Assembly (NCBI GenBank): GCA_900751995.1
Contig: CAADTP010000031.1
Span: forward strand, 1-57,229
Direction: 5' to 3'
Length of the DNA stretch: 57,229 bases
Origin: Lachnospiraceae bacterium
GTDB taxonomy: Bacteria; Bacillota; Clostridia; Lachnospirales; Lachnospiraceae
Positions 50,467 to 57,229 of this stretch are shown here, one piece after another. The number at the start of each line of letters is the position of its first letter. Position 1 is the stretch's first letter. The notes under the pieces were generated by a model. It was not told the origin of the DNA and made no database searches. It worked only from the letters and a program-made list of their open reading frames with translations. The translations under genes were made by a program, and so were the position numbers.

Positions 50467-50942
50467 AGGTGCTGATCGTAAGCGATACTCACGGAAGAGA
50501 TGAAAACCTGGAGATCGCGATAAATCGGGAGGCTCCTTTTGACATGCTGGTACATTGCGGAGATGTGGAAGGCAGAGAATTTTATATCGAAGCCCTTGCA
50601 GAATGTCCCTGCAGTATTGTGTCCGGAAATAATGATTTTTTCTCGGATCTTCCGAGAGAAGATGTGATCGAGGTCGAGGGAAATAAGATCCTGGTAACTC
50701 ACGGTCATTACTACGGTGTATCCATGGCCTTTGATCAGCTGGCAGAAGCTGCCCGCTCAAGGGGATGCAATGCGGCTTTTTTCGGACATATCCACGTACC
50801 GGTTGTTGAAAAGGAAGCAGGTGTGCTTCTGGTAAATCCCGGAAGTCTGGCTTATCCCAGACAACGGGGACGCCGTCCAAGCTATGCAGTAATGGAGACA
50901 GATGGAAAGGGCGAAATGCACGTAGAGATCCGTTACCTCTGA
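50463..50942 (+). CDS. YsnB/MJ0936-type metallophosphoesterase
   Basis: A 159-residue phosphodiesterase with VSDTHG, HCGDVEG, SGNNDF, VTHGHYYGV and FGHIHVP metal-site motifs and a C-terminal NPGSLAYPRQRGRRPSYAV. It begins at the ATG overlapping the rdgB stop (ATGA); the eight upstream in-frame codons belong to rdgB. It closes the operon. Confidence 0.94.
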   Translation: MKVLIVSDTHGRDENLEIAINREAPFDMLVHCGDVEGREFYIEALAECPCSIVSGNNDFFSDLPREDVIEVEGNKILVTHGHYYGVSMAFDQLAEAARSRGCNAAFFGHIHVPVVEKEAGVLLVNPGSLAYPRQRGRRPSYAVMETDGKGEMHVEIRYL

Positions 50943-51020
50943 TTCCGGCAGAAAAAACAAATAAACTGTCATAATTGATAAAATTTGTGCCAATATTCAG
51001 CATATATTAGTCAAAAACGA

Positions 51021-51049
51021 TTGCGAAAGTCAGCTATGTGCTATATAAT
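51021..51049 (+). promoter_or_regulatory. Promoter of the methyltransferase-like/GH3/HD-GYP operon
   Basis: TTGCGA (51021-51026), 17 bases, TATAAT (51044-51049). It yields a leader of about 125 bases. Confidence 0.65.
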
Positions 51050-51085
51050 GAACAAGTAGTTGTTTTCTAGTAATATAGAGCATTC

Positions 51086-51160
51086 TTTAGGGCACTGACC
51101 ATGAAGGGGTCTCGTTCCTGAGAATGCAGCAGAGCGGAATGAGAAGGTCCGCTTTACATA
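51086..51160 (+). promoter_or_regulatory. Structured leader of the methyltransferase-like/GH3/HD-GYP operon
   Basis: Two stems: GCATTCT.TAGG with CCT.AGAATGC closing an inner GACC/GGTC hairpin (about 51090-51131), then AGCGGA/TCCGCT (about 51137-51157). There is no T tract, so not a terminator. It could be a ligand- or protein-binding leader; no known class is recognised. Confidence 0.4.
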
Positions 51161-51180
51161 AATGAAGGGGGAAAATACGC

Positions 51181-51762
51181 ATGACTGCGGTTATTATAGG
51201 GAGTATCGGCTTTTTATGCTGCTTCCTGTATGATCATAACAGTATCCGATTGAAAAAAAGCTTTCTTCATCCGTTTTTTAGCATAGGATGTTTCCTGATC
51301 GCAGTGTCAACAGGTTTGGTGATCCGGAGCTGCTGGCCGCGGCGGGGAAGTTCTTTTTTTATTTCTGCTGTTTTTCTGACAGCTGCGATCCTGTTTCTGG
51401 GACTGTTGATCTATACATTGTTTTTTGCGCTGCCCTTTGATGAGACATATGTCAAAGAAAATCATGAAAGGCTGGCCTATACAGAGGGTGTTTATGCACT
51501 CTGCCGACATCCTGGCGTTCTGTGGTTCGCCGGATTTTATTTTTGCCTGGCCGGATTTCTGGGATCCGGGAAGGCAATGGGGGCTTTTGGGGTCCTTATC
51601 GTGTGGAACATATTGTACATTTTTTACCAGGACAGGATCGTGTTTCCGGAAACATTCAGTAATTACGGAGCGTATCAGCAGACAACTCCCTTTCTGATCC
51701 CAGACCGAAACAGTACAGCTGCCTGCATAAAAACATGGCGAAAAGGGGGGAAAAGGCGGTGA
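51181..51762 (+). CDS. Isoprenylcysteine-methyltransferase-like membrane protein
   Basis: A 193-residue membrane protein with about five hydrophobic segments. The C-terminal half has the ICMT/PEMT-type signature: ALCRHPGVLWFAGFYF (about 110-125), then VFPETFSNYGAYQQTTPFLIP (about 155-175), which together form the SAM- and substrate-binding region of membrane methyltransferases. Bacterial relatives methylate small lipids, alcohols or peptides; the substrate here is unknown. The start follows AAGGGGGAAAATACGC. The stop overlaps the next start by four bases (GTGA). Confidence 0.75.
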   Translation: MTAVIIGSIGFLCCFLYDHNSIRLKKSFLHPFFSIGCFLIAVSTGLVIRSCWPRRGSSFFISAVFLTAAILFLGLLIYTLFFALPFDETYVKENHERLAYTEGVYALCRHPGVLWFAGFYFCLAGFLGSGKAMGAFGVLIVWNILYIFYQDRIVFPETFSNYGAYQQTTPFLIPDRNSTAACIKTWRKGGKRR

Positions 51763-53390
51763 GTCTTGGCGAAAAGCTTCGAAAACAGCAGTATGATGCT
51801 ATCTGGAAAGAATATTGCGGATTTCTTGATCTGACAATGCAGGATTACATGAAGATCCAGAATCGCCTGATGGAAGAGCAGATCCAGCTCTGGTCAGACT
51901 GTGAACTGGGTAAAAGCATTCTGAAGGGCAGGAGGCCATCCGGGATCGACGAGTTCCGTCGGCTGGTACCTCTTACTACTTATGAGGATTATGCGGATAT
52001 GCTCCTCCAGAAGAGAAGTGAAACTCTTCCGGGGAATCCGATCATCTGGATACAGACGACCTGGGAAGGCGGACGCCATCCGATAAAGGTAGCACCATAC
52101 ACAAGAAGTATGCTGGATACCTACAGGAACAATGTAGTTGCCTGCCTCATATTGGCTACAAGCCGTGAAAAGGGCAAATTTGATGTGGAGGAAACGGACA
52201 AGATCCTTTACGGACTGGCACCGCTGCCTTTTGCTACCGGCCTTTTTCCACTGGCGCTGAAAGAAGATATCGACATCCGTTTTCTTCCGGAAGTGGAAGA
52301 TGCGGTAAATATGAGCTTTGGTGAGCGGAATAAAGAGGGCTTCAAGATGGCCATGAAACAGGACGTGGAATTTTTCTTCGGACTTGGAAGTGTGGCCTAT
52401 GCAGTAAGCCAGAGCCTCACCGGAAGCGTATCATCAGGAAAAAGCAAAATCTCCTTTTCGGAACTTCTACAGTATAAACCAAAGATGCTGAAAAGGATCC
52501 TGAATGCCAAAAAGATCTGTAAGAAGGAGAAACGGGAGCTTCTTCCGAAAGACCTTTTTCACCTGAAGGGATTTATGGTGGCAGGAACCGACAACCAGTG
52601 CTATAAGGATGATCTGGAGGAAATGTGGGGAGTTCGGCCCATGGAGCTTTTTGCAGGAACGGAACCTTCCATTATAGGAACCGAGACCTGGACCAGGAAC
52701 GGAATGTACTTTTTCCCGGATACCTGCTTTTATGAATTTATCACCGAAAAGGATATGCTCCATAATTATGAGGATCCCACGTTCACTCCTCCGACCTATC
52801 TTATGGATGAGGTTGTTCCCGGGGAGAAATATGAGCTTGTGATCACTGTGCTGAAGGGCGGAGCCTTTGCCAGGTACCGTGTGGGAGATATGTATCGGTG
52901 CGTGGGTCTTACCAACCAGGAGGATCGGACACAGATCCCAAGATTTGAGTACATAGACCGTGTTCCGTGGATCATTGATATCGCAGGCTTTACCAGGATT
53001 TCGGAAAATGGTATCAAAAGTGTGATCCAGCTGTCCGGGCAGCCGGTTACGGATTGGATCGCAGTGAAAGAATATAATGAGAAAAAACGCCCATATCTGC
53101 ATCTTTATATAGAAGTAAAAAAAGAAGCGCTGATGTATCAGGCTATGAGCACGGATATTCTGAAAGAACTTCTGACCACGTATTTCAAATATATCGATCA
53201 GGATTACCGGGATCTGAAGAAAATCCTGGGAATGGATCCCCTTGTGGTGACCATCCTGCGCTGTGGTACCTTTCATCTGTATGAGTCCAGAAAAGGACGG
53301 AAACCACGGCATATGAGCACTCCTTATTATGAGGTGGCGGAACTTTTGAGACTGCAGGATGAGATCGGATTCGGGAATATGAGGAAGTAA
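51759..53390 (+). CDS. GH3 auxin-responsive-promoter family acyl-adenylate/amide synthetase-like protein
   Basis: A 543-residue protein of the GH3 superfamily (ANL-type adenylation enzymes that join acyl groups to amino acids). Matching landmarks: IQTTWEGGRHPIKVAPYTRSML in the position of the SSGTS-type nucleotide loop, ELFAGTEPSIIGTETW, and GEKYELVITVLKGGAFARYRVGDMYRCVG. The loop is Gly/Ser-poor relative to plant GH3 proteins, so activity is uncertain. I prefer the GTG at 51759, whose GTGA overlaps the upstream stop and which lies behind GGGGGGAAAAGGCG; an upstream in-frame ATG at 51735 is the alternative. Confidence 0.82.
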   Translation: MSLGEKLRKQQYDAIWKEYCGFLDLTMQDYMKIQNRLMEEQIQLWSDCELGKSILKGRRPSGIDEFRRLVPLTTYEDYADMLLQKRSETLPGNPIIWIQTTWEGGRHPIKVAPYTRSMLDTYRNNVVACLILATSREKGKFDVEETDKILYGLAPLPFATGLFPLALKEDIDIRFLPEVEDAVNMSFGERNKEGFKMAMKQDVEFFFGLGSVAYAVSQSLTGSVSSGKSKISFSELLQYKPKMLKRILNAKKICKKEKRELLPKDLFHLKGFMVAGTDNQCYKDDLEEMWGVRPMELFAGTEPSIIGTETWTRNGMYFFPDTCFYEFITEKDMLHNYEDPTFTPPTYLMDEVVPGEKYELVITVLKGGAFARYRVGDMYRCVGLTNQEDRTQIPRFEYIDRVPWIIDIAGFTRISENGIKSVIQLSGQPVTDWIAVKEYNEKKRPYLHLYIEVKKEALMYQAMSTDILKELLTTYFKYIDQDYRDLKKILGMDPLVVTILRCGTFHLYESRKGRKPRHMSTPYYEVAELLRLQDEIGFGNMRK

Positions 53391-53392
53391 CT

Positions 53393-55936
53393 ATGGAAAG
53401 CTATATATCATTTTCAATCATTTCAGTTTTTTTCTATACATTTATGATACTGACTCTTCTGGCTGGTAAGCGCAGCCGGATCATCAACAGTTTCATGTGT
53501 GTGCTGGGAGGAATGCTCTGCTGGACGCTGGGCTCTTTTCTGATGCGTATGGAAGCAGGCCCCTCTTACATCCTGTGGTATTATGTGTCTCTGGCAGGAA
53601 TCCTGTTTCTGCCATATTTTTACTATGTGTTCATCAGCGAATTCATGGGAGTGCGTATGGGCAGAAAAAGCAAGATCCCATTGCTTTTGATGCTGCTGCT
53701 TTTTGTGATCAACATCCCGGGCGGGATCATCCTGCGCTGGCCAGATCTGATCCGTAAAAATGGTGGTGCGCATTTTGTTTATAAGATCACACCCTGGTTC
53801 CTTCTGTTCTTTGTGGTATCAGGGATCACCATTATCCAGATTTTTATTACCATGTACCGCGGATGCCGGAGACATCCCGGATACCGCAAACAGATCGAAC
53901 CGATCCTTGTGGGGATACTGATCATTTTTGTGGGAAACCTTGCGCTGGCAGTGCCGGCATTTTCCGGATTCCCCATCGATATTGTCAGTGGTCTGATCAA
54001 TGCTGTCCTGATGCTTTATGCACTGACCAGAAGACGGCTGTTCCAGATGCGCCGTCTTGCGTCAGATGGGGTTTGCTTTGGTGTGGGCGTGGTCCTGACG
54101 GTAGTACTGTTTATCAATCTTTCACCGTACCTGATGAGTTATATCCGAATGCTGCTCCCTGCAGCCAGTGAGTATCATGTGCTGATCTTTTCTTTCGTTT
54201 TTCTTATATCTGCATGGCTGGTCACAGTGCTGTGGAAATGTCTGATGAACAATGTTTTTATCAAAAAAGAGATCCAGCAGTCTCAGGAGCTGAAAGATTT
54301 CAGCCAGTCAGTATCCAGGACACTCCAGGTAGGAGAGATCCTGCGCAATACGGTAAATGTGCTGAAGGAAACTACCAATGCAGGACGGATCTATATTTGT
54401 CTGAGAGACAAAAAATCAGGGGAATATCAGGCTGTTTACAGCAACCGTCCGTTGAACGATCTGACCTTTTCGCTGAAAGCGGATAATCCGGTGGTCACCT
54501 GGCTTACCAGAAATGAGGACTGTGTGGTGATCCGGGATTTTCGTTCTTCCACAGCCTACAAATCCATGTGGGAGTCGGAGAAACATATGTTTTCAGAGCT
54601 GGGTATCGAATACTGTGCAGGTCTTCGACAAAATGATGATCTGGCCGGGATCATTGCGATTTCCGGTGACGGACACAGAAATCTGAACCATAATGACCTT
54701 GCCATGCTGTCTTCGGTCAGCTCTGTAGCTTCCATTGCCATCAAAAATGCCAGACTTTATGAGGCGGCATGGACTGAGGCAAGGACCGATGAACTGACGG
54801 GCCTTCTGAACCGGAAATATTTTTATGAGATCCTGGATGAGGAATACGAAAAAAATAAAGAGGGTTCGCTTGCACTGATCCTGTTCAATATTGATGATTT
54901 CAAGCTGTACAATCAGCTGTACGGAAATCAGCAGGGAGATGTTGCACTTCGAAAGGTGGCAGATATCATCCAGGCAAGTGTGGGAGAACAGGGATATGTG
55001 GCACGTCACAGTGCCAAGGAATTTGCGGTCCTGATGCCAAATTACGATATTTTTTCCGCCAGAAATCTGGCAGAATCCATACAGAAGCAGATCCTGCATA
55101 TGCGCAACGATTCTGCAGACTACAAGCTGAAGATCCTTACGGTAAGCGTGGGAATCAGTGCGGCGCCTTATGCGGCACGCTCAGCAAAGGAGCTCCTGGA
55201 TAATGCGGACCTGGCAGTATATCATGTAAAGCGCAGCGGTAAAAACGGCATCGAGATTTTTGACACCATGCTGAAGGAAAGCCTGGATGAAGAAAATGCG
55301 GGTAAGAAATCCGATCATGAACATATTTATCAGTCCTATGAATCTACGATCTATGCGCTGACTGCAGCCATTGATACCAAAGATCATTATACCTTCGGAC
55401 ATTCCAACAATGTGGCTTATTACGCAACAAGTCTTGCGAAGGCGCTGAACTATACAACGGAAATGGTGGAGATCATCCGTCAGGCGGCGCTTCTTCATGA
55501 TGTTGGAAAGATCGGGATCCCGGAGCATATCCTGAATAAAGAAGGCAAGCTTACGGATGAAGAGTATGAGATCATGAAAGGTCATGTGGAAGCGTCCATC
55601 GGGATCATCCGTCACCTTCCGTCGCTGGATTATGTTATCCCTGCGGTTATCGGTCATCACGAACGTTATGACGGAAACGGCTATCCAAGGAGGATCGCGG
55701 GAGAAGATATCCCGGCATCTGCAAGGATCCTCTGCATCGCAGATTCCTTTGATGCCATGACATCCAAACGTTGTTATAAAGAACTGATGCCAGTGGAAAA
55801 AGCTCTTCGGATCATAAGAGAAGAGGAAGGAAAACAGTTCGATCCGGATATGGCGGAGGTATTTATCCACATATTTCGGGAAGGAAAGATCCATCTGGCA
55901 GAACCGGCGGAGCTGAAACGGGAAGAAAAAGCATAA
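53393..55936 (+). CDS. Membrane sensor with GAF, degenerate GGDEF and HD-GYP domains
   Basis: An 847-residue protein. Residues about 1-300 hold eight or so hydrophobic segments (7TM-type N-terminal sensor). GAF-like domain: about 305-460. GGDEF-like domain: about 465-625, with the active-site motif replaced by SAKEF, so it is unlikely to make c-di-GMP. HD-GYP domain: about 640-830, with intact HDVGKIGIPEHI and HHERYDGNGYP, expected to hydrolyse c-di-GMP. It starts two bases after the GH3 stop, behind GAGGAAGTAACT. It could report the product of the two upstream enzymes to c-di-GMP level (inference). Confidence 0.88.
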   Translation: MESYISFSIISVFFYTFMILTLLAGKRSRIINSFMCVLGGMLCWTLGSFLMRMEAGPSYILWYYVSLAGILFLPYFYYVFISEFMGVRMGRKSKIPLLLMLLLFVINIPGGIILRWPDLIRKNGGAHFVYKITPWFLLFFVVSGITIIQIFITMYRGCRRHPGYRKQIEPILVGILIIFVGNLALAVPAFSGFPIDIVSGLINAVLMLYALTRRRLFQMRRLASDGVCFGVGVVLTVVLFINLSPYLMSYIRMLLPAASEYHVLIFSFVFLISAWLVTVLWKCLMNNVFIKKEIQQSQELKDFSQSVSRTLQVGEILRNTVNVLKETTNAGRIYICLRDKKSGEYQAVYSNRPLNDLTFSLKADNPVVTWLTRNEDCVVIRDFRSSTAYKSMWESEKHMFSELGIEYCAGLRQNDDLAGIIAISGDGHRNLNHNDLAMLSSVSSVASIAIKNARLYEAAWTEARTDELTGLLNRKYFYEILDEEYEKNKEGSLALILFNIDDFKLYNQLYGNQQGDVALRKVADIIQASVGEQGYVARHSAKEFAVLMPNYDIFSARNLAESIQKQILHMRNDSADYKLKILTVSVGISAAPYAARSAKELLDNADLAVYHVKRSGKNGIEIFDTMLKESLDEENAGKKSDHEHIYQSYESTIYALTAAIDTKDHYTFGHSNNVAYYATSLAKALNYTTEMVEIIRQAALLHDVGKIGIPEHILNKEGKLTDEEYEIMKGHVEASIGIIRHLPSLDYVIPAVIGHHERYDGNGYPRRIAGEDIPASARILCIADSFDAMTSKRCYKELMPVEKALRIIREEEGKQFDPDMAEVFIHIFREGKIHLAEPAELKREEKA

Positions 55937-55950
55937 AGAATATTAAGATT

Positions 55951-55984
55951 ACGGGTCTGACAAGCTATGTCAGACCCGTTTTTG
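55951..55984. terminator. Bidirectional terminator
   Basis: ACGGGTCTGACA (55951-55962) pairs with TGTCAGACCCGT (55968-55979), followed by TTTTTG, between convergent genes. Confidence 0.9.
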
Positions 55985-56004
55985 TGAAGAATATGAAGAA
56001 AGCT

Positions 56005-56778
56005 TTATTTATCATCTCCGGTAAGGCGAAGTACATCCCGGATCTCATCCACATTCATATCCAGGATCACGGCAAGCTCATCAATGGTGAATTTGGTGGC
56101 GTCATCATCGTCTGTGAGTTCTTTAACCGCAGCCTCCAGGTTTTCTACCTTGGATACCAGATAGTCGTCACGGAATTTTTGTTGTGTCTGTTCCTCAATG
56201 GCATGAAGGATCCCACTGCGGATACGACCACGCATCCAGGTATCGTTTTTCTCCTGTGGGTCTGTCTCTTTGAGAGACGCCAGAAGGGCCAGATTTGCCT
56301 CCTGAATGAGATCGGCCAGGTGGATTTCCTCACAGTTCAGTTCAGCGGCCATCTGGGCTGCCTGAGCCATGTAGAACTGTGTCAGTGCACCTTCGGCAGC
56401 AGTGTCTCCCTTTGCAAAGGCCTGAAAGAGGGACGCGAGATCATCCGGATCAAGTCCCTCCGGGGAAAAGCTTTCCATATAGTCACTGAGATAAGCCTGT
56501 TCCTCGGCAGTAAGAGCAGCACGGGTACCCGGAAGCTCTTCCTTGTCGCCGGATTCGGATGAAACAGCATCTGCTCTGGCAGCACCGGTGCCTTCATCGG
56601 CGCCTTCGATGGTGATCCCCTTTAATTTGAGATACTGCAGGATCTTTACAAGCTGTGAAGTGCTCAGATCCGATTCATCGAAATGGTCACGGATCTGCTG
56701 CTGGGAGAGCTGCTTATTGTTTTCCTCAGCGATGGCACAGATGTCATTAAGCTTCTGCTGAAATAATTTTATATCCAT
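56005..56778 (-). CDS. Sigma-factor-like protein with regions 1.1, 2 and 3 but no region 4
   Basis: A 257-residue protein. Residues 5-58 resemble sigma-70 region 1.1 (KLNDICAIAEENNKQLSQQQIRDHFDESDLSTSQLVKILQYLKLKGITI). Residues about 128-200 resemble region 2 (GALTQFYMAQAAQMA, LADLIQEANLALLASL, RIRSGILHAIEEQ). The last 45 residues resemble region 3 (FTIDELAVILDMNVDEIRDVLRL). The region 4 DNA-binding domain is missing and the DNA-contacting part of region 2 is weak. The start at 56778 follows AAGGAGATGTTTTTAC; a longer reading frame upstream is unlike the family. It could bind RNA polymerase core without reading promoters, as a decoy or specialised regulator (inference). Confidence 0.65.
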   Translation of the reverse strand: MDIKLFQQKLNDICAIAEENNKQLSQQQIRDHFDESDLSTSQLVKILQYLKLKGITIEGADEGTGAARADAVSSESGDKEELPGTRAALTAEEQAYLSDYMESFSPEGLDPDDLASLFQAFAKGDTAAEGALTQFYMAQAAQMAAELNCEEIHLADLIQEANLALLASLKETDPQEKNDTWMRGRIRSGILHAIEEQTQQKFRDDYLVSKVENLEAAVKELTDDDDATKFTIDELAVILDMNVDEIRDVLRLTGDDK

Positions 56779-56927
56779 GTAAAAACATCTCCTTATTATT
56801 TGCTTTTTTTTCTTGACTTTAATTATGATTTCATGATACCATAAGCCAGTCGCAAATGACAAGAAAACCTTTAAATAGGCGGAAAAAACGTGAAAAAAAG
56901 TTTTTTTAAAAAAATTCAAAAAAGGTG

Positions 56928-56956
56928 TTGACATTTGTAGATTGCTATAATATAAT
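56928..56956 (+). promoter_or_regulatory. Consensus promoter of the tRNA operon
   Basis: TTGACA (56928-56933), 17 bases, TATAAT (56951-56956): a perfect match to sigma-A consensus. Divergent from the sigma-like gene. Confidence 0.9.
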
Positions 56957-56961
56957 ATCAC

Positions 56962-57008
56962 TTGTCGTCAGGCAGGAAACGAAAACGAAACACAAACGAA
57001 GACGACAA
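56962..57008 (+). promoter_or_regulatory. Hairpin in the tRNA-operon leader
   Basis: TTGTCGTC (56962-56969) pairs perfectly with GACGACAA (57001-57008), enclosing a purine-rich loop with several ACGAAA units. Confidence 0.55.
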
Positions 57009-57041
57009 CAACTTAATAAAAACCATAAGTAAATGGTACAT

Positions 57042-57116
57042 CGGGGTGTGGCTCAGCTTGGCTAGAGCGCCTGGTTTGGGACCAGGAGGCCGCAGGTTCG
57101 AATCCTGTCACCCCGA
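57042..57116 (+). tRNA. tRNA-Pro (anticodon TGG)
   Basis: Acceptor stem CGGGGTG (57042-57048) pairs with CACCCCG (57109-57115). The anticodon arm is CCTGG-TTTGGGA-CCAGG with anticodon TGG; T loop GGTTCGAAT. Discriminator A at 57116, no CCA encoded. First tRNA behind the consensus promoter. Confidence 0.97.
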
Positions 57117-57143
57117 CTGCTGTAAACTTATTACCGCAAGCAT

Positions 57144-57214
57144 GCGGGTGTAGTTCAATGGTAGAACACCAGCCTTCCAAGCTGGATACGTGGGTTCGAT
57201 TCCCATCACCCGCT
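57144..57214 (+). tRNA. tRNA-Gly (anticodon TCC)
   Basis: Acceptor stem GCGGGTG (57144-57150) pairs with CACCCGC (57207-57213). The anticodon arm is CCAGC-CTTCCAA-GCTGG with anticodon TCC. Discriminator T at 57214, no CCA encoded. The tRNA cluster may continue beyond the window. Confidence 0.97.
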
Positions 57215-57229
57215 TCTCTGAGAAGAGAG

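Overview
The window looks like chromosome of a gut Lachnospiraceae bacterium (Firmicutes, Clostridia), probably Blautia or a close relative. The basis is low-to-medium GC, strong AGGAGG ribosome binding sites, YesM/LytS-YesN type two-component genes, ATP-dependent PEP carboxykinase, many rho-independent terminators and tRNA genes without an encoded CCA. The genus is an inference. I see no phage, insertion sequence, CRISPR array or plasmid origin.

Layout. 1-2.3 kb: a phasin-like protein and an AarF/UbiB kinase. 2.4-15.3 kb: an alpha-galactoside utilisation region with two paralogous AraC regulators, a GH31 hydrolase bracketed by copies of an intergenic hairpin repeat, a YesL-like membrane protein, a binding protein plus two-permease sugar ABC importer without its own ATPase, a GH36 alpha-galactosidase and a GH4 (MelA-type) alpha-galactosidase. 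15.4-17.6 kb: a decayed arabinose locus (regulator and araA remnants) followed by an intact FGGY kinase. 17.6-23.2 kb: a pyrophosphatase-like protein, an MBL-fold hydrolase, LarE, oleate hydratase and a TetR regulator. 23.2-32.6 kb: a sugar-sensing and uptake locus (anchored binding protein, sensor kinase, response regulator, lipoprotein binding protein, then a ChvE-GguA-GguB type importer).

32.7-34.0 kb: an orphan ParA-type ATPase coupled to a Lys/Ala/Thr-rich histone-H1-like protein. 34-36 kb: an ABC exporter. 36.1-39.7 kb: a PTS EIICBA gene behind a consensus promoter, an RAT antiterminator site and a terminator, with its LicT/BglG-type antiterminator downstream. 39.7-43.6 kb: LysR, a YoaK/DUF1275 protein, an unrecognised protein and a ThrE-type exporter. 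43.7-47.1 kb: pckA, a strong candidate for an undescribed structured RNA (about 45.71-46.00 kb), and a CDF metal exporter. 47.4-51 kb: a Ser/Asn-rich small protein, a rhodanese and a translationally coupled housekeeping operon (yfcE-type phosphodiesterase, THUMP methyltransferase, rdgB, ysnB-type phosphoesterase). 51-56 kb: a three-gene operon joining an isoprenylcysteine-methyltransferase-like membrane protein, a GH3-type acyl-adenylating enzyme and a membrane sensor with a degenerate GGDEF and an intact HD-GYP domain. 56-57.2 kb: a sigma-factor-like protein lacking region 4, then tRNA-Pro and tRNA-Gly behind a consensus promoter.

The best candidates for something undescribed are the methyltransferase-like/GH3/HD-GYP operon, the ParA plus disordered basic protein pair, the structured RNA between pckA and the CDF gene, the three-binding-protein sensing locus, and the truncated sigma-like protein.
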